Shown here: one piece after another, positions 31,028-37,945 of the stretch
Numbering within the stretch: the stretch's first letter is position 1
How the letters are laid out: each line of letters begins with the position of its first letter
Origin: a virus
Length of the DNA: 42,097 nt
Virus record (IMG/VR): IMGVR_UViG_3300023222_000297
Span: 1-42,097 of that record
Reading direction: 5' to 3' (one strand)
Translations under genes and position numbers: made by a program
Notes under the pieces: generated by a model
What the model was told of the DNA's origin: nothing
The model's input: the letters and a program-made list of their open reading frames with translations, nothing else
The model's database searches: none

Positions 31028-32457
31028 TGGTAAATATAGCAGGTTATCCAAGCGCAGTAATACAAGGTTTCCCAGGCAAAAGCGGAAGGATTCAGGGTCT
31101 AGGCGGTTTTGTCCCTTCCGACCTTGCGGGTCTTGAGGCTTGGTTTGATGCGGGTCAAGGAATAATATTAAATGGTGTTGTTTCGGAATGGCAGGACCAA
31201 AGCGGGAACGGAAATCATTTGATTCAATTAACGCCAGCCAACGGCCCTTCATTTAATCCCGGACCTTTACCGTCAGTGCAATTTGACGGCGTTAACGACA
31301 ATATGGCAACAGCCGCCTTTGCCGCACCATTGAGTCAACCCAATACAATTTTTCTAGTTTACGCAAGAACGACGGGAGCTATAAGTGGTGAAGTAGTTTA
31401 TGCAGGTATAAATCTTGGTTCCAGGAATCAATTTACATTAACTGGCCTGCCACCAGGCGCGTCAAATCTCTTTGCAGGCACTCTAAGGTCTGGAACAAAT
31501 TCATCAGGAATTGTAAACGAAACTAAAATCAGCACTGTCGTTTTCAATGAAGCTAATAGTAAATCATTTTTTGAAGGTGTTCCCGATACTTTAGCCGCAG
31601 GAACGATAGGCACTCAAGCGTTGACTGGTTTCAATCTAGGAGCAAGGCCGGATTTAACCAACTTTGCACATATATTAGTACAGGAAGCGATTGTTTATGA
31701 TAGGGAAATTACAAATATAGAAAAAAATCAAGTGGGAAATTATTTAGCTAATAAATGGGGATTAACCTGGACGGATATATTTGATCCGTCTAATATTAAC
31801 GGTCTTACAGCTTGGTACGATGGGCGCAGTGGAATAATTTTGAATGGTGCGGATGTTTCCCAATGGGATGATCGAAGTGGCAATGGAAATAACTTGTTGC
31901 AAGCTACAGCATCAAAACAACCCTTTTTTGATAATGCTGGTGCTGATCCATTTGTGTTGTTTGACGGTATTACAGAACTGTTGCAATTGTCAGCTTTTGG
32001 TAGTGGGGATCAACCGCAACCGAATACTTTTGTGATCGCTGTAAGGGTTGTGGTAAATACGATAAACGATATCATTTTTGATAGTGCAGTCAGTGGGAAA
32101 AGGCATTTTATCGATTTAGCGGGAGGGGGGCAAGCAAGATTATTTGCGGGAAGTGCATCAATTTCAGGGGATACAAATCTTTCCACCACAAAACATATTA
32201 TTGCGGTGGTCGTTGATGGTGTAAATTCGCAAATGTATATTGATGGTGGATTAGATGAAATTCTTGGTGAACCAACGCCAGGGTCTAATGTTCTGGCGGG
32301 TTTTAGTCTGGGGGCAAAATTCAATGAAACGGACCACTCCAATTTAGAATCATATGGAATAACTATTTATAACAGGGCACTTTCAATTCAAGAGTTAAAC
32401 CAAGTTGGGAATTTTTTCAAAAACTCATTAACTGGATTTTCCTGGACCGACATATGA
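31027..32457 (+). CDS. Virion protein with two tandem LamG-like domains
   Basis: The protein has 476 residues. Two copies of a concanavalin-A-like (LamG) jelly roll repeat: the first from LAGLEAWFDAGQGIILNG..VSEWQDQSGNGNHL to IYD-type strand and NYLANKWGLTWTD, the second from INGLTAWYDGRSGIILNGADVSQWDDRSGNGNNL to QVGNFFKNSLTGFSWTD. Each ends with the strand-helix (IVYDREITNIE / ITIYNRALSIQE) characteristic of the family. LamG domains bind glycans, so this is a likely receptor-binding or capsid-surface adhesin. Confidence 0.85.
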   Translation: MVNIAGYPSAVIQGFPGKSGRIQGLGGFVPSDLAGLEAWFDAGQGIILNGVVSEWQDQSGNGNHLIQLTPANGPSFNPGPLPSVQFDGVNDNMATAAFAAPLSQPNTIFLVYARTTGAISGEVVYAGINLGSRNQFTLTGLPPGASNLFAGTLRSGTNSSGIVNETKISTVVFNEANSKSFFEGVPDTLAAGTIGTQALTGFNLGARPDLTNFAHILVQEAIVYDREITNIEKNQVGNYLANKWGLTWTDIFDPSNINGLTAWYDGRSGIILNGADVSQWDDRSGNGNNLLQATASKQPFFDNAGADPFVLFDGITELLQLSAFGSGDQPQPNTFVIAVRVVVNTINDIIFDSAVSGKRHFIDLAGGGQARLFAGSASISGDTNLSTTKHIIAVVVDGVNSQMYIDGGLDEILGEPTPGSNVLAGFSLGAKFNETDHSNLESYGITIYNRALSIQELNQVGNFFKNSLTGFSWTDI

Positions 32458-32648
32458 GAATCAATACAATATTAGGCAACACCAACAAGAATAACCCTAA
32501 TTCGACCGTAATAGGGGGAAACAGCCTGCCAAAAGAAAGGACAGGCATTGACATCAAGTTGAGTTCAAGAGTCGCTAAATCGGACGTTAAGAGGCTCAGA
32601 ATGCGTAGTAATGTAATCAAACCTATCGGGGGGAGTGTAACGCCATGA
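32454..32648 (+). CDS. Hypothetical 64-residue basic protein
   Basis: The gene overlaps the previous stop (ATGA) and the next start. The product has INTILGNTNKNNPNSTVIGGN, then KRLRMRSN and a Gly/Pro end. Unrecognised. Tight coupling supports that it is translated. Confidence 0.55.
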   Translation: MRINTILGNTNKNNPNSTVIGGNSLPKERTGIDIKLSSRVAKSDVKRLRMRSNVIKPIGGSVTP

Positions 32649-32899
32649 ATGATTATGATTTATTGGGACAATTAGGAGGATCAGCCGCAAGACAATGGCC
32701 ATATGAGGAATCCAGAAAGCTGCAAGCCGAGGCTGCCGCCAGACAGGCTGAATTTATGCAGGCATATGCATCGAGAAATGAGAAGGCTGAGCCTGAAAGC
32801 GAAATAACCATTACTGAAATACCGATCCCAGATGTTGTTCATCAGTTGGATAGGTATTATAAAAGTCAAGTCCCACTGCTTAATGAGAAAAACCCATGA
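32645..32899 (+). CDS. Hypothetical 84-residue protein
   Basis: One long Ala/Gln/Glu helix (YEESRKLQAEAAARQAEFMQAY) is followed by a polar tail with HQLDRYYKSQVP. It may form a coiled coil. Overlaps both neighbours by ATGA. No family known. Confidence 0.55.
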   Translation: MNDYDLLGQLGGSAARQWPYEESRKLQAEAAARQAEFMQAYASRNEKAEPESEITITEIPIPDVVHQLDRYYKSQVPLLNEKNP

Positions 32900-33210
32900 C
32901 AAATAAATTAGTCATAATCCAGAAAGGCGAGTCATTGCCATTCAAGTTTGACCGTGGCGGGGCTGTTATCACTGATTGGGTGTGCGTTATCAAGGTAAAA
33001 CAGAAGCCTGGCGACACACCGATAATTGACAGGGTAATCCCACCAGACCAGAATGAGCGATCCTGGAGTGACTTTTTGAAGATGTCAGAGACTAATTTAT
33101 TGGTTGAGGGTTTGTGGTACATCACGGGGATCCTGACCAATATGGTTAACGACGAGCAGGAAGAGATACCGGTGAGGTTTCAGGTAACTAAAACGTGGTC
33201 AGTACCATAA
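32896..33210 (+). CDS. Ig-like small phage protein
   Basis: The gene encodes 104 residues with an N-terminal QKGESLPFKFDRGGAVITDWVCVIKVKQKPGD and a later GLWYITGILTNM, the strand order typical of an Ig-like phage domain of the type found beside tail genes. Probably a virion accessory. Overlaps the preceding stop. Confidence 0.6.
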   Translation: MTNKLVIIQKGESLPFKFDRGGAVITDWVCVIKVKQKPGDTPIIDRVIPPDQNERSWSDFLKMSETNLLVEGLWYITGILTNMVNDEQEEIPVRFQVTKTWSVP

Positions 33211-33221
33211 GGAGAAAGACG

Positions 33222-33407
33222 ATGAGACATTTTTGGGAAGAGTGGCACAGGAAAAAGGTAAAAAAGGATAAAAATGTACCAGATAAGTTGGAGCCTGCTG
33301 ATCCAGACATTATTAAAAGTATTCAAACAGCCAATTATTCAGTGTTTACCATGAGGGTTACGAACAGCGACCATATTATGGACACTGTGATGTTGAGCCA
33401 TAATTAA
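33222..33407 (+). CDS. Hypothetical 61-residue protein
   Basis: From ATG 33222 with AAGGAG upstream; the frame start at 33195 is inside the previous gene. N-terminal charged helix (WEEWHRKKVKKDK), then a short strand region YSVFTMRVTNSDH. Unrecognised. Confidence 0.5.
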   Translation: MRHFWEEWHRKKVKKDKNVPDKLEPADPDIIKSIQTANYSVFTMRVTNSDHIMDTVMLSHN

Positions 33408-33416
33408 GGAGCCAAT

Positions 33417-33596
33417 ATGCCACTAATAAAGCCCCGTAAAGGTGCATCGAAGAAAGTCAAGCGCAACGCCGCGTCTGTTAATATAGCGAGCGAGATACGT
33501 TCCGGCGTTAAGCGATCCCAGGCAATTGCTATTGGACTAAGTGTAGCTGGTTTGGGAAGGAAGAAGGGGAAGGGCAAGAAAAAGCGTAGTGCCTGA
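33417..33596 (+). CDS. DUF6496-like small basic protein
   Basis: The frame ATG 33417 to TGA 33596 encodes 59 residues. AAGGAG lies upstream. MPLIKPRKGASKKVKRNAAS, then a helix SEIRSGVKRSQAIAIGLSVAGL and a poly-Lys/Arg tail, follows the pattern of a widespread short phage family (ISxxIxxGxxxxQAxAIAxxxAG). Function unknown; probably nucleic-acid binding by charge. Confidence 0.75.
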   Translation: MPLIKPRKGASKKVKRNAASVNIASEIRSGVKRSQAIAIGLSVAGLGRKKGKGKKKRSA

Positions 33597-33642
33597 TAAG
33601 GTAAAATAACCAATAAACCTTAGATATAGGAGCAATTTGGCG

Positions 33643-33927
33643 ATGAATTACTCACATATGAACAATCCTGGCGAATTCAAATACACCCCGAACGATTTAA
33701 CCTCCCTCGATCGAGTCACGATCAAAGACGCTGACGGTAATATCAAGGAAGTTGTCCATGCCAAGCGGCTTGAAGAAGTCCACACCTACAACATAAAAAG
33801 AGAATACGGGCAGGACATATGCCGTGAGTGTGACAAATTATTCACACTGTATAAAAAAGTGCAATATACTTGTAGTGAGTGTATACAAAAGCGTAAAACT
33901 ATTGGATTATCATTGAGGAGGTCATAG
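33643..33927 (+). CDS. Small zinc-ribbon protein
   Basis: From ATG 33643 the protein has 94 residues (TTG 33637 possible, but only four bases from AGGAG). N-terminal beta region (TSLDRVTIKDADGNIKEVV), then DICRECDKLF and QYTCSECIQKR, two CxxC pairs for one zinc. The role may be nucleic-acid or protein binding. The 79 bases after it are AT-rich with no supported gene. Confidence 0.6.
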   Translation: MNYSHMNNPGEFKYTPNDLTSLDRVTIKDADGNIKEVVHAKRLEEVHTYNIKREYGQDICRECDKLFTLYKKVQYTCSECIQKRKTIGLSLRRS

Positions 33928-34006
33928 CATTTAACATTATATTTATTTTAGTGGGTATGGTATTATTTGTTTGTAACGAAATGTTTAACAACCGAGGAGT
34001 ATAATA

Positions 34007-34237
34007 ATGTTTGATGAAATAATCTTTCTTTGCGTGATTGTATTTATTTGTTTTTGTCTTTGGGTGGTTATCGAGGCAGTAATACAATATGAAAATTCCT
34101 TTAAGCCTGCATGGACCGTGATTAAACCTAAACGTTATAAAATGCTTCATTCTCATAATTTATATTATTTATGGCGATATGGGGGGAATGAACTAAACAA
34201 TAAATCATATCTTATTTGTGAGAATTTAGAACCATGA
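34007..34237 (+). CDS. Small membrane protein
   Basis: The gene encodes 76 residues with one hydrophobic helix near the N terminus (IIFLCVIVFICFCLWVVIEAV) and a basic aromatic cytoplasmic-type tail (KPKRYKMLHSHNLYYLW). GAGGAG lies upstream. It precedes terminase with ATGA overlap. May be a superinfection factor; unrecognised. Confidence 0.6.
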   Translation: MFDEIIFLCVIVFICFCLWVVIEAVIQYENSFKPAWTVIKPKRYKMLHSHNLYYLWRYGGNELNNKSYLICENLEP

Positions 34238-34755
34238 CCAATAAAGTAGGCAGACCATTAAAATACACCGACCCTCAAGATATGCAGGAGGATATTGACA
34301 GGTATTTCTGGGATTGCTATGAGAACAGGATGAAGGCTAAACAGGATAGACAAGCCCCTCATTTAGCCGACTATACTACCAAACCTTATGATAGTGACTT
34401 CTTTAAAACCACTGAAAACTTACACCCTACCGTTGCAGGACTAGGCAGAGCTATTGGTATGTCCAGATGGACAATTATGAGATATGAACAAACAGACGAA
34501 TTTTGCACCATCATTCAGGAAGCCAAGGAATGGATAGAGGACTATAATGAACAGTCAATGCATGGGCCTAATGCCAATGGAGTTAAGTTCATATTAACCA
34601 ATGGCTTTAATTGGAAGGACAAGAGCGAAAGGGAATTATCAGGACCAGGAGGTTCACCATTACAGACAAGCTTTAGAGTTGAGTTTGTTGATGCACCTAA
34701 ACGTATCGAGGAGAATAATGATGACAAAGATCAAGAACCATTGCGAGAAGCATGA
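34234..34755 (+). CDS. Terminase small subunit
   Basis: This 173-residue protein is near P22 gp3 length (162). GRPLKYTDPQDMQEDIDRYF at the start, then HPTVAGLGRAIGMSRWTIMRYE, a helix-turn-helix for packaging-site recognition, and ANGVKFILTNGFNWKDKSERE, a phrase characteristic of small terminases. It would bind pac and load the large subunit. The pac site in P22 lies inside gp3; it cannot be recognised here. A zinc-protein gene starts inside its 3' end. Confidence 0.87.
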   Translation: MTNKVGRPLKYTDPQDMQEDIDRYFWDCYENRMKAKQDRQAPHLADYTTKPYDSDFFKTTENLHPTVAGLGRAIGMSRWTIMRYEQTDEFCTIIQEAKEWIEDYNEQSMHGPNANGVKFILTNGFNWKDKSERELSGPGGSPLQTSFRVEFVDAPKRIEENNDDKDQEPLREA

Positions 34756-35197
34756 GGAGTACAACTTAAGAGTAAATAGCAGTTGTCATAGACATATAGA
34801 AATACATCCCCATTGCCCTGAATGTGATAAGTATAGGATTAAATACATCCACTGCCCAGACTGCCAGCGTGCCCTTGCTGAGTTATGGGCTGATAGGTGG
34901 GGGTGGGTTGAAGGAGGCAATTTTTGGTACGATGGGAATACATCCTTGTACGTTGCTGACTTACATTATACCAGGGCCAGAGCATGTCTCACAGATAAAG
35001 CCATCTCCCTAGAAGGAGCCTACAAATCATGGGAATGGGCTGAGGAGCAGGGTGGAAGCATAGCCATAGATGATGGTCGTGTCCGTTTCACTCCATATTT
35101 AGCTGAATTCGGGAATACAAGCTATGAGATATCAAAATACGGCAAAGCAACAGCCATTATATTAGCCGCAAGCGAGGTAGAGGCAAAAATCAAGTAA
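34721..35197 (+). CDS. Hypothetical Cys/His-rich protein
   Basis: From ATG 34721 (GAGGAG seven bases upstream) the protein has 158 residues. The first 50 carry many metal ligands: HCEKHEEY, SSCHRHIEIHPHCPECDKY and YIHCPDCQRA. The C-terminal domain is mixed (ACLTDKAISLEGAYKSWEWAEEQGG). It may be a zinc protein interposed between terminase subunits; no family recognised. Confidence 0.6.
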   Translation: MTKIKNHCEKHEEYNLRVNSSCHRHIEIHPHCPECDKYRIKYIHCPDCQRALAELWADRWGWVEGGNFWYDGNTSLYVADLHYTRARACLTDKAISLEGAYKSWEWAEEQGGSIAIDDGRVRFTPYLAEFGNTSYEISKYGKATAIILAASEVEAKIK

Positions 35198-35257
35198 CTG
35201 ATTCTATTAACCAGAATGCCCGTCGCTCATCGGCGGGATAACTCGAGGAGGAGAATG

Positions 35258-35440
35258 ATGGGTAAACCAGAAAAGAAACTAGCCCATGTAATCACTGAGG
35301 GTGTGGTTGAAGAAATTTCCAATTATTTTAAGTGGGATAGCATGTCTGGAGAATTTCAAAAGGTTTTTCGCAAGGATTGCAGGACAACTATTAGAAAAAT
35401 ATTAGAGGCTAACGATGCCGACGGGGAGCAATCACCATGA
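35258..35440 (+). CDS. Hypothetical 60-residue protein
   Basis: GAGGAGGAG precedes ATG 35258 and an ATG just before. The helical, charged product contains KLAHVITEGVVEEISNYF and FRKDCRTTIRKIL. ATGA overlap with the next gene. Unrecognised. Confidence 0.55.
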   Translation: MGKPEKKLAHVITEGVVEEISNYFKWDSMSGEFQKVFRKDCRTTIRKILEANDADGEQSP

Positions 35441-35736
35441 CCTTTAACAAAGACAAGGCCCATTTAGTAGGCAATCTACCACCTTCAAGCAAGCCCTGGA
35501 CATTGATGGATTATGATGGTGGGACGTTCTTTATTAATGAGGAGCATCCACCGATGATTATCAACCAACACAATAAGTTGGAAGCGTTGAAGTTGAAGGA
35601 TGAACCAAAGACTGTAATGATTCTTGCTGAAGATAAGACAAATACAATTATTCCAAGTTTAATCAGGAGCAGACAATGGCGTGATCTTAATAAACGGACA
35701 ATGGATGAATGCCTTGATGGCACAGAGGAGGGGTGA
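35437..35736 (+). CDS. Hypothetical 99-residue protein
   Basis: Mixed strands and helices: PWTLMDYDGGTFFINEEHPP, then KTVMILAEDK and a charged C-terminal helix. Overlaps both neighbours by ATGA-type junctions. No family known. Confidence 0.55.
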   Translation: MTFNKDKAHLVGNLPPSSKPWTLMDYDGGTFFINEEHPPMIINQHNKLEALKLKDEPKTVMILAEDKTNTIIPSLIRSRQWRDLNKRTMDECLDGTEEG

Positions 35737-35966
35737 TGATTGAAAAAGAAATTACATTCAAGGAAATAGAAAAAATTAAATACTCAGATTACACAGAGGA
35801 TCATGGTGAGATTTTAGTGAAGTTCAAGCACTATAAATTTCTCATCAAAGAAGTTAAGAGCATACCTTGTGGGAATTGTCATGGGGTTGGAATGGTCGGC
35901 TCATCTCAATTAGACGGGGATGATTGTACCATATGCCAAGGAACAGGGAAGAAACATAACCCATGA
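35733..35966 (+). CDS. DnaJ-type zinc-finger mini-protein
   Basis: The gene encodes 77 residues. The C-terminal half has two CxxCxGxG motifs, CGNCHGVG and CTICQGTG, the signature of DnaJ cysteine-rich domains, here with two instead of four copies and no J domain. The N-terminal half is a small beta region (EILVKFKHYKFLIKEVK). It directly precedes the large terminase with ATGA overlap. Perhaps a packaging chaperone; inferred. Confidence 0.72.
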   Translation: MMIEKEITFKEIEKIKYSDYTEDHGEILVKFKHYKFLIKEVKSIPCGNCHGVGMVGSSQLDGDDCTICQGTGKKHNP

Positions 35967-37435
35967 CCACCAAAGAAGCCCCACCCTGCATATTACAGCT
36001 TCCAAAGAAGATGAAGCGTGCCTTTACTACCAAGGCCAGAATCATTGTATTGATAGGTGGGCGTAGTTCAGCCAAGTCATGGGGTACTGCAAAGCTATTA
36101 TTAATGAAGGGCGTCTCTGAAGGTGCTGATATCCTTTGTGGTCGTGAGTTCCAGACATCTATTGATGATTCAGTCCATAAACTCCTTTCAAAGACAATTG
36201 AAAATGATAAAATTAAGGGTTGCATTGTTACCGACAAAAAGATTGACTTCCCATATGGTGGCGGCGTGCGCTACAAAGGATTTGCTAGGAATTCGGCGGC
36301 GGTTAGGTCAGCGGAAGGCTTCAAGTACTCATGGATTGAAGAGGCACAGGATCTATCAGAGAAGTCTATTGACGAATTGCTTCCAACTATAAGAGCTGGT
36401 AACTCTCAATTGATATTCACTGCTAACCCGATGGCCAGTAATGATCCATTTAGTAAGCGCTTCATTATCCCGTTCAAGCGTGAACTGGACAAGCATGGCA
36501 TTTATGAGGATGCAATGCACCTGATCATAGTGCTGAACTGGATGGACAATCCCTGGCATGGCGAGTTGGAAATGCAGAGGCGATGGGACAAGAAACATAT
36601 GTCTAGAGCTAAATACGACCACATTTGGGAAGGAGCATTCAATGATACTGTTGAGGACGCTATTATCCAGGCTGAATGGTTTGATGCGGCGATTGATGCA
36701 CATCTCAAGCTAGGCTGGAAGGCCCAAGGTGCCAAGGTGGTTGCACATGACCCATCTGATACCGGTCCTGATCCCAAGGGGCTATGCTATAGGCATGGCT
36801 CTGTAATCCTGGATGTCAGGGAAAAGGATGATGGTGACTCCAATGATGGATGCGATTGGGCTACCAGTTATGCTATTTCTCATGGCGCTGATATGTTCGT
36901 CTGGGATTGTGATGGCATGGGAGTCTCATTGAAACGCCAGGTTAATGACGCATTCGACGGCAAGAAGATTGACGCTGTTATGTTCAAGGGATCTGAGGGT
37001 GTTATCAACCCGAGTGAATTGTATCAAGCCGATGACCGTATCGAACGGTACAAGGCTAAGACAAATAAGGAGACATTCAGGAATAAAAGAGCCCAATATT
37101 ACTGGATGCTGAGGGATAAATTTTATAACACTTATCGAGCGGTGGTTAAAAAAGAATACGTTAACCCTGATGATATGATCAGTATATCCTCGGAGATAGA
37201 ATGTTTGACCCAATTTCGTTCGGAAGTGTGTAGGATACCATTGAAGTCTAACCCTAATGGGTTCTTGCAGATAATGACCAAGCTGGAGATGAAATTAAAG
37301 TTGAAGATTGTTTCACCTAACCTGGCTGACTCGGCCATGATGTGCATGGAGATACCTGAGATCAAGCAGAAGGTGGATAATACACCAATCACGATACCTA
37401 CATTGAGGAGTAGTTTTCCTACGAGAAGGAATTAG
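35963..37435 (+). CDS. Terminase large subunit
   Basis: This 490-residue protein compares with P22 gp2 (499). The Walker A motif is GGRSSAKS at 32-39, and Walker B with catalytic acid is WIEEAQD at 124-130. A TANP coupling motif lies near 153. The C-terminal nuclease domain has candidate metal-binding aspartates at 263 (VAHDPSD), 315/317 (WDCDG) and 456 (NLADSAMM). It pumps DNA into the procapsid through the portal and cuts at headful length. Order small terminase, large terminase, portal is kept, though six small genes are interspersed. Confidence 0.93.
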   Translation: MTTKEAPPCILQLPKKMKRAFTTKARIIVLIGGRSSAKSWGTAKLLLMKGVSEGADILCGREFQTSIDDSVHKLLSKTIENDKIKGCIVTDKKIDFPYGGGVRYKGFARNSAAVRSAEGFKYSWIEEAQDLSEKSIDELLPTIRAGNSQLIFTANPMASNDPFSKRFIIPFKRELDKHGIYEDAMHLIIVLNWMDNPWHGELEMQRRWDKKHMSRAKYDHIWEGAFNDTVEDAIIQAEWFDAAIDAHLKLGWKAQGAKVVAHDPSDTGPDPKGLCYRHGSVILDVREKDDGDSNDGCDWATSYAISHGADMFVWDCDGMGVSLKRQVNDAFDGKKIDAVMFKGSEGVINPSELYQADDRIERYKAKTNKETFRNKRAQYYWMLRDKFYNTYRAVVKKEYVNPDDMISISSEIECLTQFRSEVCRIPLKSNPNGFLQIMTKLEMKLKLKIVSPNLADSAMMCMEIPEIKQKVDNTPITIPTLRSSFPTRRN

Positions 37436-37448
37436 AGGAGGTTTTAAT

Positions 37449-37667
37449 ATGGGTGAAGATATTGAGTTGACTATTGCATTTGAAAAATCATTTGTAGTTA
37501 AAAAGACATTTACGGCTAAGCAACGGGTGGGAGCCGCATTATTTGCAGAAAAAGAAATAGAATCATTAAATGAACAGTTTGAAGCGTTAATGGATTCATA
37601 TAAGCGGCAGGGATGGGTGAAGCAATACGAATGGCAGATCAAAAGAGAAGAAACTGCCAAAATCTAA
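37449..37667 (+). CDS. Hypothetical 72-residue protein
   Basis: AGAGGAGG precedes the ATG. Start strand ELTIAFEKSFVVKKTF, then a long charged helix (KEIESLNEQFEALMDSYKRQ). Could be a small dimeric coiled protein. Unrecognised. Confidence 0.6.
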   Translation: MGEDIELTIAFEKSFVVKKTFTAKQRVGAALFAEKEIESLNEQFEALMDSYKRQGWVKQYEWQIKREETAKI

Positions 37668-37730
37668 CTAACTGATTTAATTAATCAATCTATCGGTCAG
37701 CCACCGGTGGAGTAACCGAGGAGAAATGAG

Positions 37731-37943
37731 ATGGAATGTATTCACAATTGGATTGTAACGACCGATGACGACAACCGACCAGAAGATATTATGTGTTCAA
37801 AATGTAAGGAAGTAACTATATTTATTAAATATGATGAAGATGAGGATCATCTAAAGGAAGGTGCTGATTATCTTAAAATGAGCAGGAAGCAAGCGCAAAA
37901 GATACATAACACATCATTAAGTGAATTAGCAGAAAAGGGTTAA
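37731..37943 (+). CDS. Small zinc-binding protein
   Basis: The gene encodes 70 residues. Cys3 and His5 (MECIHNW) with CSKC make a likely metal site, followed by an acidic stretch YDEDEDHLKEG and a helix. CGAGGAG lies upstream. The 63-base gap before it contains only an ACCGGT palindrome region. No family is certain. Confidence 0.6.
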   Translation: MECIHNWIVTTDDDNRPEDIMCSKCKEVTIFIKYDEDEDHLKEGADYLKMSRKQAQKIHNTSLSELAEKG

Positions 37944-37945
37944 AC

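Noticed and set aside
33928-34006. Possible 26-residue hydrophobic peptide between zinc-ribbon and membrane genes
   Set aside because: GAGGAGG is present, but the only usable start would be ATA; internal GTG/ATG lack spacing.
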